64,000 nt of DNA, taken from Glandiceps talaboti. Taxonomy: Eukaryota > Hemichordata > Enteropneusta > Spengelidae. Below, one piece after another: positions 49,374-59,640 of the stretch. Position 1 is the first letter of the stretch; each line of letters starts with the position of its first letter. Both the position numbers and the translations under genes were made by a program. The stretch is from NCBI RefSeq assembly GCF_964340395.1, contig NC_135562.1:3549634-3613633 (forward strand). The letters are read 5' to 3'. A model generated the notes under the pieces. It did no database searches, was not told the DNA's origin, and worked only from the letters and a program-made list of their open reading frames with translations.

Positions 49374-52300
49374 GTAAGTTTGGATGTTTTAGAAATCGAT
49401 CATAATCCATGTCTAAACGAACCCAAAGAACCCCCTCCCTTTCGTAGAATATTCTACAATAATCAGAGAATAATATAGTGTTATTTTTTGTTTTGTTTTT
49501 CAGCGAGGACGTCCGCATCACCATGTCTGACGCGGAAGGGTAAGTGTAAACTCCATGTGTATGGCTTCATAGCGTGATATATTGAGCGACACACATGCAT
49601 CGGAACACCTTGTGAAGAACTGTTCATTTTCTATTGCTTATCAGTAGTCATTAATGCTATTAAATCTAGAATTGTATCCTTTGGTGGTATTTCCAAGCTC
49701 TCATAAGCTTTAACTTGTACCCGTTAAGGTCAAGACGGCCGACGCCGGTTTAGTAATTTGTCTACGAAGTCGTCTGTGGTGATGATATAATGCTGATTGT
49801 TTTAGTGTGGCGCCAAATAATTTCTCATTTTGAGACGTCAGAGCAGGATCAGCATACTAACCAGGATAATCGTCTAGGGCATGTATATCTGTCAGCGTGA
49901 TTTTAAGACTATCATGATTAATGCACTATGTCTGCTTTCTCCCAAATACAACAATTACCATTGCAAATACTTCTTAGGCATACAATCTGCCCCTAAAGAC
50001 TAGTGTAACAGCATAGTGCCGATATGCAAAATGTGATCTGTATTTAAGAGGACCTGACAACTTACTGAACAGTGAAATCCCAGGTCCAATGTAAAAATTC
50101 CACCCCCAAAACCCTTCCCATATGGTTGTAAATTCTGGAAATTGTACCTCCTTTCTACACTGATGCTGTAATTTATTGATGGAAATAGAAGATAAGTTGT
50201 AATCCTCGGGGAGATGTCCATTTTCTAGTCGATTTGTGGGCAAAGAGAAATCTCCAGAGTTAATAAATGGCCATGTATATCCATTTAGTCTATTCTGAAG
50301 TTTACCATCCGTGTATCAAATTAAAGAGTGGTGTGCTTGAGATTCAAGTGCTGTACAGTAAACAAGAAAGACTAGTAGAATATCTGCATGAAACTGTACT
50401 AGACACTTTGGAAGTTATAATTGGTGTTGTAGAACAAAGTATTACAATGATGTGTGAATGTTTTTGTATATTCACCAAATCAGAGATGACACACCCACTT
50501 TTACACTGTGTTGCTGTCAGGGCTTTTTGATGAGCTATTTTCGGAAATTATTCTATTGATTTCCATTGCTCTTAATAGAATAGACCACCTTATAGGTTTG
50601 ATAGTCTGTGTGCCTTAAACTACTGCTAATTTCAAGCACTGTATATTGTTCACCTCATCAGAGATGATACACCCGCCGTAGCTGCAGGTGGTCCTATGGA
50701 CATCAACCAAGCACTGCAAGAAGTGTTGAAAACTGCTTTGATTCATGATGGGTTAGCTAGAGGTCTTCATGAAGCTGCCAAGGCCCTGGACAAGTAAGTA
50801 GTCAGTGTGATGGAAGAGTTTGTTCACACGTAGGTTACACTACATGGTTCTTGCAGCCTTCTAGAACATATCATTCACGCTAGGTGTTATACTGTATACC
50901 TTCCAATATCCTTGGAGAGGGTAACCTCCGTACTAGGTGGTTGCAGTGTACTTGTAGCTGTAGTGCACTTCTCTCAAACATGTTAGACTTGACTGATATG
51001 CATAAAGTCGCGGTTCACTTCAAGAAAGTCTCGGTGTCTTTGAATACAGGTTTTCAGAAAGTGAACTTTGACTTCTTGCTAATCGAAAATGTTTGTCAAG
51101 ATATGAGACATAACAAGGCCATGCTGTGCTTTCACTAACGCCGTAAAAACTGCATATTACCAGATTCCACTGCGCTTTCACTAACTCCGTACAAGGTACC
51201 CAACTTATGTGATAATCTAGACATTCATAACTTCTGCTTGTAAAATAACCTACTTTGAGGATAGTGGTAAAAAAGGACATGGAAATCTTGGCTAAACTAC
51301 CTACGTTCCTTTCCAAGAATTCTGCCAGAATATATTTGGCGATTACATAAATGTGAAGATGTGTAAATTTTGACAACAAGTCATAGTAATGATCACTTCA
51401 TTCAGTAATTCAGATTCCCTGTCAAAAAAGTTCACTTGATATCTCTACTTCTCCCTACTCTACCTGAAGTCTTGAGGGACAGCTAACGTTATTTCAGAAA
51501 TAGCAACTGACAATTTGAATTTTGTACACCATCCTTAGGACTCCAGGCTCGGTAAAGGCTTTACCAAGAAATAACTTTATAATTACATACGTCATTATAT
51601 GCTGATTTATGCGAATTTTTGTGCACAATAGGTGTATTGGATCATGGCGCAATACTCAACTCATAGTCAACAGGACGGCAAGCGAAATTCAAAAAAAAAA
51701 TTGGAATGTCACTTAGGATCGTTGAAATAACGTCAGCCGTCCCTCAAGACTATGGGTAGACTTACTTGTCCCTTGAGCAAAGAAGACTTTAGATCTAGAT
51801 TATGTACTTACTTAGATTGATTATATATTTTGGAATGCTAGGGCAAATTTAAAGAGTTGAAGGTGCAGTAAGCTCAGGGAAAATGCAACCAATTAATCAT
51901 TAGTCAAACTTTAGATTATCTGCTGAATACAGATCAGGTGTCTGTCAGAGTCAAAGTTTTGTCCACATCATAGTTTTATATCCTTGCAACATCAATGTTG
52001 TTTGGATGATGATTACATACGAGAACATGTGTAGAACAGTGGTCCACTTGTACAATAGTAACGCATCTGTTTTCAATTTAGGGGCAGAAAGGTTAGTTTA
52101 GGGATGGAAATGTCACTGGATGTATAACGTGGTTTGTACAGTGTATGTAATGCAATAACTGGGTACTTCTGCTTATGTCCCACTCGGCATGGTCTTGTGT
52201 CACTTACAGCTTGAATGATTGTTGAAAGATTCAGTACAGTACAAGTTGTAATAGAGTTCAACATTACAGAAAAAATGTATCACAGTTCTTGTAGGAATGA

Positions 52301-55300
52301 AAATAGTTGGCAACACATTGCACTCTTAGAAATGATGACATGTTGTTAATGTTTAGGGGAACCCTAGTAACAGAAGAAGCAAATCTGATACAACATGCAA
52401 AGATTTATGTACCTTTATTCCATAATTTTGTTGGGGAACCTGCTAGCTTGCAACCTGGGGAACCTGCTGGCTTGCAACCTGGGGAACCTGCTAGCTTGCA
52501 ACCTGGGGAACTTGTGTAGATTTAATCCACTTCCCATCAAGAACACAAACACTGTTGGTACAGCATATAGAATACTTAAGTATGTATTCGTACCGACCTA
52601 GTTTTGTTTAATTGTAACAGGAATAAAACAAATTATATGACCAGGCTGTCAAATATAGAGTCTCCAGAGTATTACAGGGCATTTTATTTCAAATGTATCA
52701 TATTTACTTAGAAAGCATCAACTCTTACGCTTTATATTCTCTCCACAGACGTCAAGCCCATATGTGTGTTCTGGCTAACAACTGTGATGAGCCTATGTAC
52801 GTCAAGTTAGTGGAGGCTCTCTGTGCAGAACACGGCATTAATCTACTCAAGGTGAGTCATACCCTGTACTATGATGCAACAGTACTGGTGTCAATGAAAT
52901 GTAACTCTAATGAAACAAGACCCTTCATCTAAAACTGATCAGAAAATGAATTGTACCAGCAATGAATTAAGACCTTGCATCGGATTTTCTAATTAGAATA
53001 CCACCTGAAATTTATTAAATAATGGAAGTGATTAAACGAACACTCCACAGAGACTGGTTATCCAGTAAGAACAACTGGATTTACAGCATACTGACAATTA
53101 TACCATGCACAAGCCAAGTTGTTGTCCTTGAACAGAAAATATGGGTTATATACCCTTATCACTCTACATCGCATCAACCTGCATCTACATCACCGGTTCT
53201 ACGGTACTTGCATTATGAGTCAAAATGTTCCAAATCATTATTTTTTCTTATTTTTTGTGAATTATACAGGGGGGGGGGGGGGGGGGGGAGGGGGTTTAAT
53301 AATTATGTTTCCTGGAAAATAGTCTTGACATCTTGTAACTAGTCATCTAGATGATTTGTGTTTTCCTTGGCTGAATGAAGACAAATATTTGGGGAATAAT
53401 ATCTAATTATAGGACTGTGTATAAAAACATGGATGTTACTCCCCAATAATTTTCTTCTTTGTTCAGCCTTGGAAAATATGAGTGACCTAAGGAGCCTTAA
53501 TGACAAACCCTTAAGGTCACATGTATTTTCCAGCAGAAAAATATTGAATAATATAATTATAAAAGTCTGGAACAATAATAATGAGTTAGACCAGTTTGAC
53601 TCGTATTTCAAGCACTGCACAGATCCAGTGTCATAGACACGAGTTGAGTGACATAAAACAACCAGGATATATAACCCATATCTTCTGTTCAAAGTCAATA
53701 ACTTGGCTTGTGCATAGTATAAAAGCAAATATAGGACAGTGTGTCACTTCCATTCAAAACTATTACAAGGACCAAGCTTTATCTGACAACTAAATCAGAC
53801 TGAAAGTCTTGTCATTGTATTTATCTGAGAATGACAAAATCAAAATGTTATTTCAGACTGAAAGACGGAAATTATTGGTACTTCTGTTCACCATTAGCTT
53901 AACACAACTAGTTGCGACAAGTAATTACAGGAATGTGCAGAACAACAATTCAAATCTTTCAATCTATTCACACCTCAGCCCAGGAACACTTACTACATTT
54001 CTTTTGTGAGTTATATATGTAATTGGGGTATAGCTCTGTCTCAGATGTGGATGACTAGTCTTGTGATTTCAGTTTTTGTTGTCATGGTTTCTTGTATGCT
54101 GTAGAGAGATGACTCACACCTGCCTTGATTTCCAATTCTTATGTAGAGGGAGATTAGGTGAATTTACATTTAATCAGCTCAGCGCAGTAACTGACCGTTC
54201 CTTCAGTCGACATTCTCCAGGATTTAGTCAAGATTTTATTATCAGAATTGCACACTAACCACACAACTCAGTGACTCTATAAGTTGACATTCTCCAGGTT
54301 TTAGCCAAGATTTTGTCATTAGAATTGCACACTAACCACACCACTCAGTGACTCTATAAGTTGACATTTTCCAGGTTTTAGCCAAGATTTTGTCATTAGA
54401 ATTGCACACTAACCACACCACTCAGTGACTCTATAAGTTGACATTCTCCAGGTTTTAGCCAAGATTTTGTCATTAGAATTGCACACTAACCACACCACTC
54501 AGTGACTCTATAAGTTGACATTCTCCAGGTTTTAGCCAAGATTTTGTCATTAGAATTGCACACTAACCACACCACTCAGTGACTCTATAAGTTGACATTC
54601 TCCAGGTTTTAGCCAAGAATTTGTCATTAGAATTGCACACTAACCACACAACTCGGTGACTCTATAAGTTGACATTCTCCAGGTTTTAGCCAAGATTTTG
54701 TCATTAGAATTGCACACTAACCACACCACTCAGTGACTCTATAAGTTGACATTCTCCAGGTTTTAGCCAAGATTTTGTCATTAGAATTGCACACTAACCA
54801 CACCACTCAGTGACTCTATAAGTTGACATTCTCCAGGTTTTAGTCAAGATTTTGTCATTAGAATTGCACACTAACCACACCACTCAGTGACTCTATAAGT
54901 TGACATTCTCCAGGTTTTAGCCAAGATTTTGTCATTAGAATTGCACACTAACCACACAACTCGGTGACTCTATAAGTTGACATTCTCAATGATTTAGCCA
55001 CACATTACAGATAGTGCAGCTTGAATATGGCAAATGTTTGGCGATGCAAACCACTTCAAGCACATTGGTGTCCCAACCAAGGTGTTTTCTTCCCTGATTG
55101 TTACATTAAAAAGTGCCAGGTATATCCCAATCTAAGTTCATGAGATGTTTGTAATTAGAACTAAAATGAACAAATTTGTGTGTGATTCAGGTTGATGACA
55201 ACAAGAAACTTGGAGAGTGGGCAGGTCTGTGTAAAATAGACAGAGAAGGCAAAGCAAGGAAGGTGGTAGCATGCAGCTGTGTTGTTGTTAAGGTAAGTTT

Positions 55301-58300
55301 GGTTGGGTGGGAGTTGCAGTAGTGTAACTCTCGGAAAAAGAAATCTATAAAAAAAAATCTTGTAGTGTCATGATCAGGTGTTATGACCAATGTCATTAAA
55401 AATGAAATGGTATGGTTCATGGATGACATTAAAGTGTTTGTAAAAGGAACTATTCCCCTATCCAGAGAAAAAAAATTGAGAGGAAAAGGTAGATTTGACT
55501 GCATATATTCACACACCTAGGGAGTTGGGTTAGGATTAGACCCCCTGGCATACTCCCGATTTGTATTGCAGAAAAAAACACACCAAATGGCCACTTCCTA
55601 CATTTCTCTAACTAACCTACATCATCTTGAAATCAATGTACTTTGTCAGGAGTTGACTATCACTAAGTTTGTATGTATGGCCTTACAAAATACACAGGGT
55701 CACACACATTGGCAACCTTCTTTACCTCCAAGACTGAAAGCGTCACAAGAAGTTCACATCATTGTCCTCTTTCTCTAGTTCTCTGCCTAACATATTTGAT
55801 GTAATCTATCCTGTAGTCCTAGATCAATGCACTGAACAAATACCAAGATTAAATGGTTCACTGCATATTGGCACTAAGCTTTGTAAATTTCATAGTTCAC
55901 ATAGCTAAGTGTATAACTCAAGCCTTCAGCAGACTTGCCACAACAATACACACAGAGACGAGGTCAGGCCGCAGTACAGCTCATTAAAAAGTGACATTAA
56001 TCGTTGGGCTTGTACAGGTAGATTGAAGAGAGTTAATTTATGTTTACATATCTCTAAATACTAATGCCCTGAAGGAGATTATGTATGGTGAATTAGATAA
56101 AGCAAACTAATTTGTACATTCGGCCAGTGATCTCTCTAACTCCAGTCACTTCACTCTATGAATACTAATAAGGTGGCACCTGTAATAACTTGCTATGAAT
56201 GCCATTGTCAGGTACCTAGAGCTGTGGTCAAGTTGTACTGTTTTACTTGGGTTTGAAACAAATACAAGAAACGTGAAATTTGGGGGAAAGTTTATTTAAA
56301 CTTCTCGGCTGTCCTAGCTTATTTTGAGGGTGAGGGGTTATTTGATGTGGAGAATTAGTATTTAGTTTATCTGTACATCAATTTGTGTTTTTGTTAACAT
56401 TTAGCACCCTAGGTATAGAAAGGAACTAAGTAGGGGGATTAGGAAGGTGGGAGGGGATGGATGATGTATCAACTTCTGTTTTTGTCAAGGTTTAGTAGCA
56501 CACCAGAAATAGAGGGGGAGATGTTCATACATTCATGGCTTTTTAAACCATGTACCATGATTTTTTATCAGAAACCCCATGAAAACCTTGGAAGCAGAGT
56601 AGATTTTATGTCCTTGCCTCTCTCAACCAAAAACACTGGGTGGAGTAAGGAAATGTAAAATTGAGAGAGATTTCATAACACTGACCTGTATGTATCTTTG
56701 ATCAGATTTATTGTCACTAAAAAATATTACAATATTTCTCAGATCTTGATTCATCTTGTGTCCTGTGTAATTGGTACATTTGACCCAGTTGTCTAAAGTC
56801 AAGAAAATGACAATTTAAATTTTCATTTTAAATGCAAATTCGAAGTTACATTTATATGCAAATTGCTGACTTTGGTAACATAGGTTGTAAGAATAAAACA
56901 GTCAGTGGTCAACCTCGAATGAGAAGACATATCACTGCAGAATTTTAATGTCAAATACATGCTCAACTGATACTATGGAAATGAATAACAAAGACATACA
57001 TGTACTGGAAATATTGCAGTTGCCAGTCAGCCACAGAAGAGTTCATTAGATAGATAATCATGATGTGTGACTGATTAGATTAAATTTCAAATGCATGTTC
57101 AACTAAATTTTATAAAATTGAATTACTACATTTTTTGAGACAGTCTTGTTAGTAGTCTAGAAAGTGCTCTTTCTAGTCAGAGACAGATGAACTATGCAGA
57201 TTTAAATGATCTTGGAGTCATCAATCAAATTTTAATCTCAAATACACATTCAACTTGTTTATATGAAAATGAATTGCTGGATGACGAAGATGACATTAAC
57301 ATCTGGGAAAGACATGTCGTTGCCAATCAAACAGCAAGGAGCTAGTCAGATGAACTTGGGAAGTCATCGATCAATATCTTCTAGTTCTGAAATCTCAAAC
57401 AGGTTGTAATAAGCAGTGATAAGACAACCCCAGATGTAATTGACAACTTGATAGATGTGTTCTGGCAGTGATTTAATAATATTAGCCGATCAATGTCAAG
57501 CAACGTTTGACATTTCATTGCATTGATTTTCAATAGCTGTCACAATAAGTTGACCTATTCTAACGAAAACCAACACCTGTTAGTGTCCGATGTCACTGAA
57601 ACATGACACCTGCCTAATAACAACTCAAAAAGCCCCCACTTTTCTTGAAATTACCAAAAGAAATTTACATAACTACACAGTGCAAATGTTAACAAGTTGT
57701 CAACCACAGACATTTTGTGATTTTTTTTCAAGTGTTTTGCGTACATAATTGCATTTGTTACTTCCATCGGATTGATTTCATTAGTTCTGACGTACGACAT
57801 TCAAAATCCGAATTAAATCGTAGAAATTTCATTTACGTTGACTTTTTATCCTTTTCTATGTTTGGGATCACGGCAATTGATTGGATGCTTCCATTTCAGT
57901 TTTCATTTATTTGGACTTATCTCCTCTTGTTTCTCAATTTAGGATTACTACATTTGTGCAACTTCAATTACCAAAACTGTATTTATTTTCGTTTCATCTT
58001 GTTCTCAATTTTAAGATTATGGTGATTTGTGTCACTTCCATAAGACAAATTAGACAAAGTTTGACATCGTGTTGTGTATTTTAAATTCATTTCTTTCTCA
58101 ATTTAAGATTACTACAAAAGATGTAAATTCCATAACATTGATTCAATTGATTCCAGCACCGTTTCATTTACTCTAACGTAATCCATTCCCTATTGATGTG
58201 TATATCAGTTATTTTGACTTTGTGTGCGCCATCAAAATTTATTGCCGTACATTCCATAGCATTGATTTCATTTATTCCGACTTTTTTTGTGTGTTTATTT

Positions 58301-59640
58301 GGCAGTTGATTCGTCATCCTGACATCTATTTTTGGCCTGATCTGATTAATTTACAAATTCCATCACCGATGTAAATTCGATAACGTTGATTTTGTTTATT
58401 CCAATTTTGTGTTCTTTATTTTGACATACATCATTCTTCATTCAAAAATCACTTTCAACTTCATCTCATTATTGTTGTAAAAATTCCATCACTTCAAATT
58501 TTGTTTATTCAACCTCGCGTTGTTTGTGACTTTTGTCACCCATACAGTCTAGGATTTTGACTTTATGTTGCCAATATGAGGTTATAGTCATTGATGTCAA
58601 TTCCATTACTTTCATATCATTTATTTCTGACTTCACATCTTTCATTTTGACGAATCTTGACCATACAGACGAGAATTGTGACAAATCTCATCAATTTGAC
58701 ATGATCAAAGACATGAATTCCATAACGTCATATATTTTCATTTCCAACTTCATTGATGTCTTTCATTTTGACAAATCTCATCCATACAGACGAGTATTTG
58801 ACTTGATCTCATTAGATTATGGTTATTGCTTTTAAATTCCGCTACGTTGATTTTTCGTTAAATCCAACTACATGTTGTACTTTTTGACGCTTCTCATCAT
58901 TACTGACATAGATTTTGACTTCAAATTTGTTCTCATTTTGAGATTATAGTCATTACAATTTCAATAACGTTGATTTCATTTATTCTGACTTCATAATGTT
59001 CATTGACATAATACTATGGCAATCAAGGTCTCACTTTACCAAGATACACACATAGTAAACGGTTGTTGCACTGTAAGATCACAGATATCAGCAGAAATGC
59101 CACCCTACTTTAAGTGCAGTAAAAACAAAGTCCATTCCATAGCTTATATCAACATGTCACAACAATAGATTTACTTTGTGTCTATCTTGGTAAACTGAGA
59201 CCTTGACTGCCAGAGTAGTATCATTACACTTTATAAAACCAACGGCCATTCAATACATAAACTTATATCAACATGTCACAATAGTTTTACTTTGTGTCTA
59301 TCTTGGTAAACTGAGACCTTGATTGCCAGAATTGTATGTCATCCACCCAAAGTAGGAGTTTCATTAGATTTGACTTTACATCATTGTTTATTCAAGATTA
59401 CTGATTTCATTTCTTGTGACTTAATTTCAGGATTACGGTAAAGAAAGCCAAGCTCTGGATATACTACATGAATATTTCAAGTCCAAGAGATAAACTTAAG
59501 ATGAAATGAAGACAGTGACAAACAGAAAGATCGTGTGTAGAGAATAACTTGACATCCTGGAATTCTATATTTTTAAAAGTATAATCTGAAATGTATCACT
59601 CTGTGATGACTTTGTCACTGCAATAAAAACATTGAACGGA
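49337..59640 (+). CDS. RPS12: 40S ribosomal protein S12 (eS12), six-exon gene
   Basis: Ribosomal protein eS12 is a small-subunit protein of the L7Ae-like fold that sits on the 40S beak and takes part in cytoplasmic translation. Joining 49523-49539, 50662-50793, 52749-52851, 55191-55292 and 59431-59493 gives 417 nt: 138 codons plus TAA. Every junction is GT-AG and stays in frame. The product starts MSDAEGDD and contains the family hallmarks [13 protein letters not shown] (about residues 29-41), [12 protein letters not shown] (44-55), [19 protein letters not shown] (60-78), [20 protein letters not shown] (85-104), [15 protein letters not shown] (112-126) and the end EYFKSKR. The human protein is 132 residues; the extra residues here lie in the variable N-terminus. 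A non-coding exon 1 (49337-49373) starts with a pyrimidine tract, and the ATG lies in exon 2, the arrangement known for the vertebrate gene. No frameshift or premature stop is seen, and the intron-rich structure rules out a processed pseudogene. Exact transcript ends are inferred. Confidence 0.97.
49504..49539 (+). CDS. RPS12: RPS12 exon 2 (start codon exon)
   Basis: The exon runs from the acceptor CAG (49501-49503) to the donor G|GTAAGT at 49540. The ATG at 49523-49525 is preceded by GCATCACC, a good initiation context. It encodes MSDAE plus two bases of a glycine codon completed by the next exon. The coding part is 17 nt. Confidence 0.9.
50465..50496 (+). repeat. degraded duplicate of the RPS12 exon 3 acceptor region
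   Basis: TGTATATTCACCAAATCAGA, then GATGACACACCC, repeats 50640-50674 (TGTATATTGTTCACCTCATC, then AGAGATGATACACCC) with a 3-bp gap and few mismatches. The copied part spans the AG acceptor and the first 13 bases of the exon. Confidence 0.8.
50518..50641 (+). mobile_element. small dispersed element (GCTACAATTT family) in RPS12 intron 2
   Basis: Runs from CAGGGCTTTTTGATGAGC to TTTCAAGCACTG, with the family core TATTGATTTCCATTGCTC and a final ACTACTGCTAATTTCAAG. It lies exactly between the two copies of the acceptor region, ending 20 bp before the true acceptor. Confidence 0.65.
50662..50793 (+). CDS. RPS12: RPS12 exon 3
   Basis: The acceptor TCATCAG ends at 50661 and the donor AA|GTAAGT lies at 50794. 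The 132 nt encode the alanine/glycine-rich N-terminal stretch and the first conserved block ([20 protein letters not shown], then the [10 protein letters not shown] region). The final lysine codon is split AA|A. Using the other AG two bases downstream would put a TGA in frame, so this acceptor is fixed by the reading frame. A degraded copy of the acceptor and exon start lies about 180 bp upstream (see findings). Confidence 0.95.
51468..51751. mobile_element. 284-bp MITE in RPS12 intron 3
   Basis: The left end AGTCTTGAGGGACAGCTAAC, then GTTATTTCA, mirrors the right end, whose reverse complement is AGTCTTGAGGGACGGCTGAC, then GTTATTTCA. That is 27 of 29 positions. It is non-coding. No clear target duplication was found, so the superfamily is left open. 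Confidence 0.8.
52310..52560 (-). repeat. inverted unit of the CTCTGTTACCAGGGTT family
   Basis: GGGGAACCCTAGTAACAGAA, GAAGCAAATCTGATA and CCATAATTTTGTTGGGGAAC recall, in inverse orientation, the units at 11527 and 39150. They are also similar to 41280-41400. Confidence 0.5.
52432..52512 (+). repeat. 24-bp minisatellite, 3.5 copies
   Basis: The unit GGGGAACCTGCTAGCTTGCA, then ACCT, lies within RPS12 intron 3, about 240 bp before exon 4. The 24-bp period keeps frames open but no gene is implied. Confidence 0.95.
52749..52851 (+). CDS. RPS12: RPS12 exon 4
   Basis: The acceptor CTCCACAG ends at 52748 and the donor AAG|GTGAGT is at 52852. The 103 nt encode [20 protein letters not shown] and then [14 protein letters not shown]. 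This is the most conserved part of the L7Ae-like core and ends in phase 0. Confidence 0.95.
53020..53765. mobile_element. about 740-bp fold-back element in RPS12 intron 4
   Basis: The left arm (about 53020-53405) and right arm (about 53415-53765) are inverted copies. Matching blocks are ATGCACAAGCCAAGTTGTTG versus ATGCACAAGCCAAGTTATTG, GAACAGAAAATATGGGTTAT versus GAACAGAAGATATGGGTTAT, and TTTTCCTTGGCTGAATGAAG versus TTTTCCAAGGCTGAACAAAG. The two also share ATTTGGGGAATAATAT versus ATTGGGGAGTAACAT. The centre is near 53410-53440. The left arm is broken by a 20-G run. It is non-coding. Confidence 0.8.
53269..53296 (+). repeat. 20-G run (G-quadruplex prone)
   Basis: Twenty consecutive G, then AGGGGG, on the sense strand of RPS12 intron 4, inside one arm of the fold-back. 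Confidence 0.95.
54193..55000 (+). repeat. 77-bp minisatellite, about 10 copies, in RPS12 intron 4
   Basis: CACACTAACC recurs at 54251, 54328, 54405, 54482, 54559, 54636, 54713, 54790, 54867 and 54944, an exact 77-bp spacing. The unit continues ACACCACTCAGTGACTCTAT, AAGTTGACATTCTCCAGGTT and TTAGCCAAGATTTTGTCATT. Copies differ at only a few positions, so the array is recent or homogenised. It ends 190 bp before exon 5. Confidence 0.98.
55191..55292 (+). CDS. RPS12: RPS12 exon 5
   Basis: The acceptor GTGATTCAG ends at 55190 and the donor AAG|GTAAGT is at 55293. The 102 nt (34 codons, phase 0 at both ends) encode [20 protein letters not shown], then [14 protein letters not shown]. Confidence 0.95.
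56935..57385 (+). repeat. three diverged copies of an about 150-bp unit in RPS12 intron 5
   Basis: The order is a TTTTAATGTCAAATACATGC-like string, TTCAACT, a TATGGAAATGAATAAC-like string, then an ACATGTACTGGAAATATTGC or ATCTGGGAAAGACATGTCG string with GTTGCCA.TCA. It begins at about 56940, 57080 and 57230. Confidence 0.5.
57740..59000 (+). repeat. T-rich about 115-bp degenerate repeat in RPS12 intron 5
   Basis: The core AATTCCATAACGTTGATTTC, then ATTTATTCTGACTT, recurs in altered form near 57760, 58120, 58250, 58370, 58485, 58600, 58715, 58835 and 58945. Spacing is 110-130 bp. Open frames at 57717-58084 and 58533-58835 are by-products of the low stop density in these T-rich units. Confidence 0.65.
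59011..59330. mobile_element. inverted-repeat element just upstream of RPS12 exon 6
   Basis: The left arm (59011-59075, TATGGCAATCAAGGTCTCAC, then TTTACCAAGATACACACATA) is mirrored by 59150-59219. The right arm is repeated directly at 59262-59330: both right copies contain CTTATATCAACATGTCACAA, TTTACTTTGTGTCTATCTTG and GTAAACTGAGACCTTGA. The array ends about 100 bp before the exon 6 acceptor. Confidence 0.75.
59431..59640 (+). CDS. RPS12: RPS12 exon 6 (C-terminus and 3' UTR)
   Basis: The acceptor TTAATTTCAG ends at 59430. Coding is 59431-59493 ([20 protein letters not shown], then TAA at 59491-59493). The 3' UTR is short, about 150 nt, as usual for ribosomal protein genes, and ends after the AATAAA at 59622. 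The cleavage site near 59640 is inferred. Confidence 0.93.
59622..59627 (+). terminator. RPS12: RPS12 polyadenylation signal AATAAA
   Basis: A canonical AATAAA lies 129 nt after the stop codon and is followed by a T/G-rich stretch (ACTTTGTCTGTAG at about 59646-59658) suitable as a downstream element. Confidence 0.85.

Noticed and set aside
49772-49860. Possible C/D snoRNA in RPS12 intron 2 (GTGATGAT as box C)
   Set aside because: The nearest CTGA is only a few bases downstream and no second CTGA with a closing stem is at the right distance.
52004-52120. Possible C/D snoRNA in RPS12 intron 3 (ATGATGA as box C)
   Set aside because: No CTGA box D within about 110 nt and no terminal stem.
57717-58835. 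Phe/Ile-rich frames of 67-102 codons in RPS12 intron 5
   Set aside because: They arise from T-rich degenerate repeats inside a spliced intron; no start context, domain or conserved motif.
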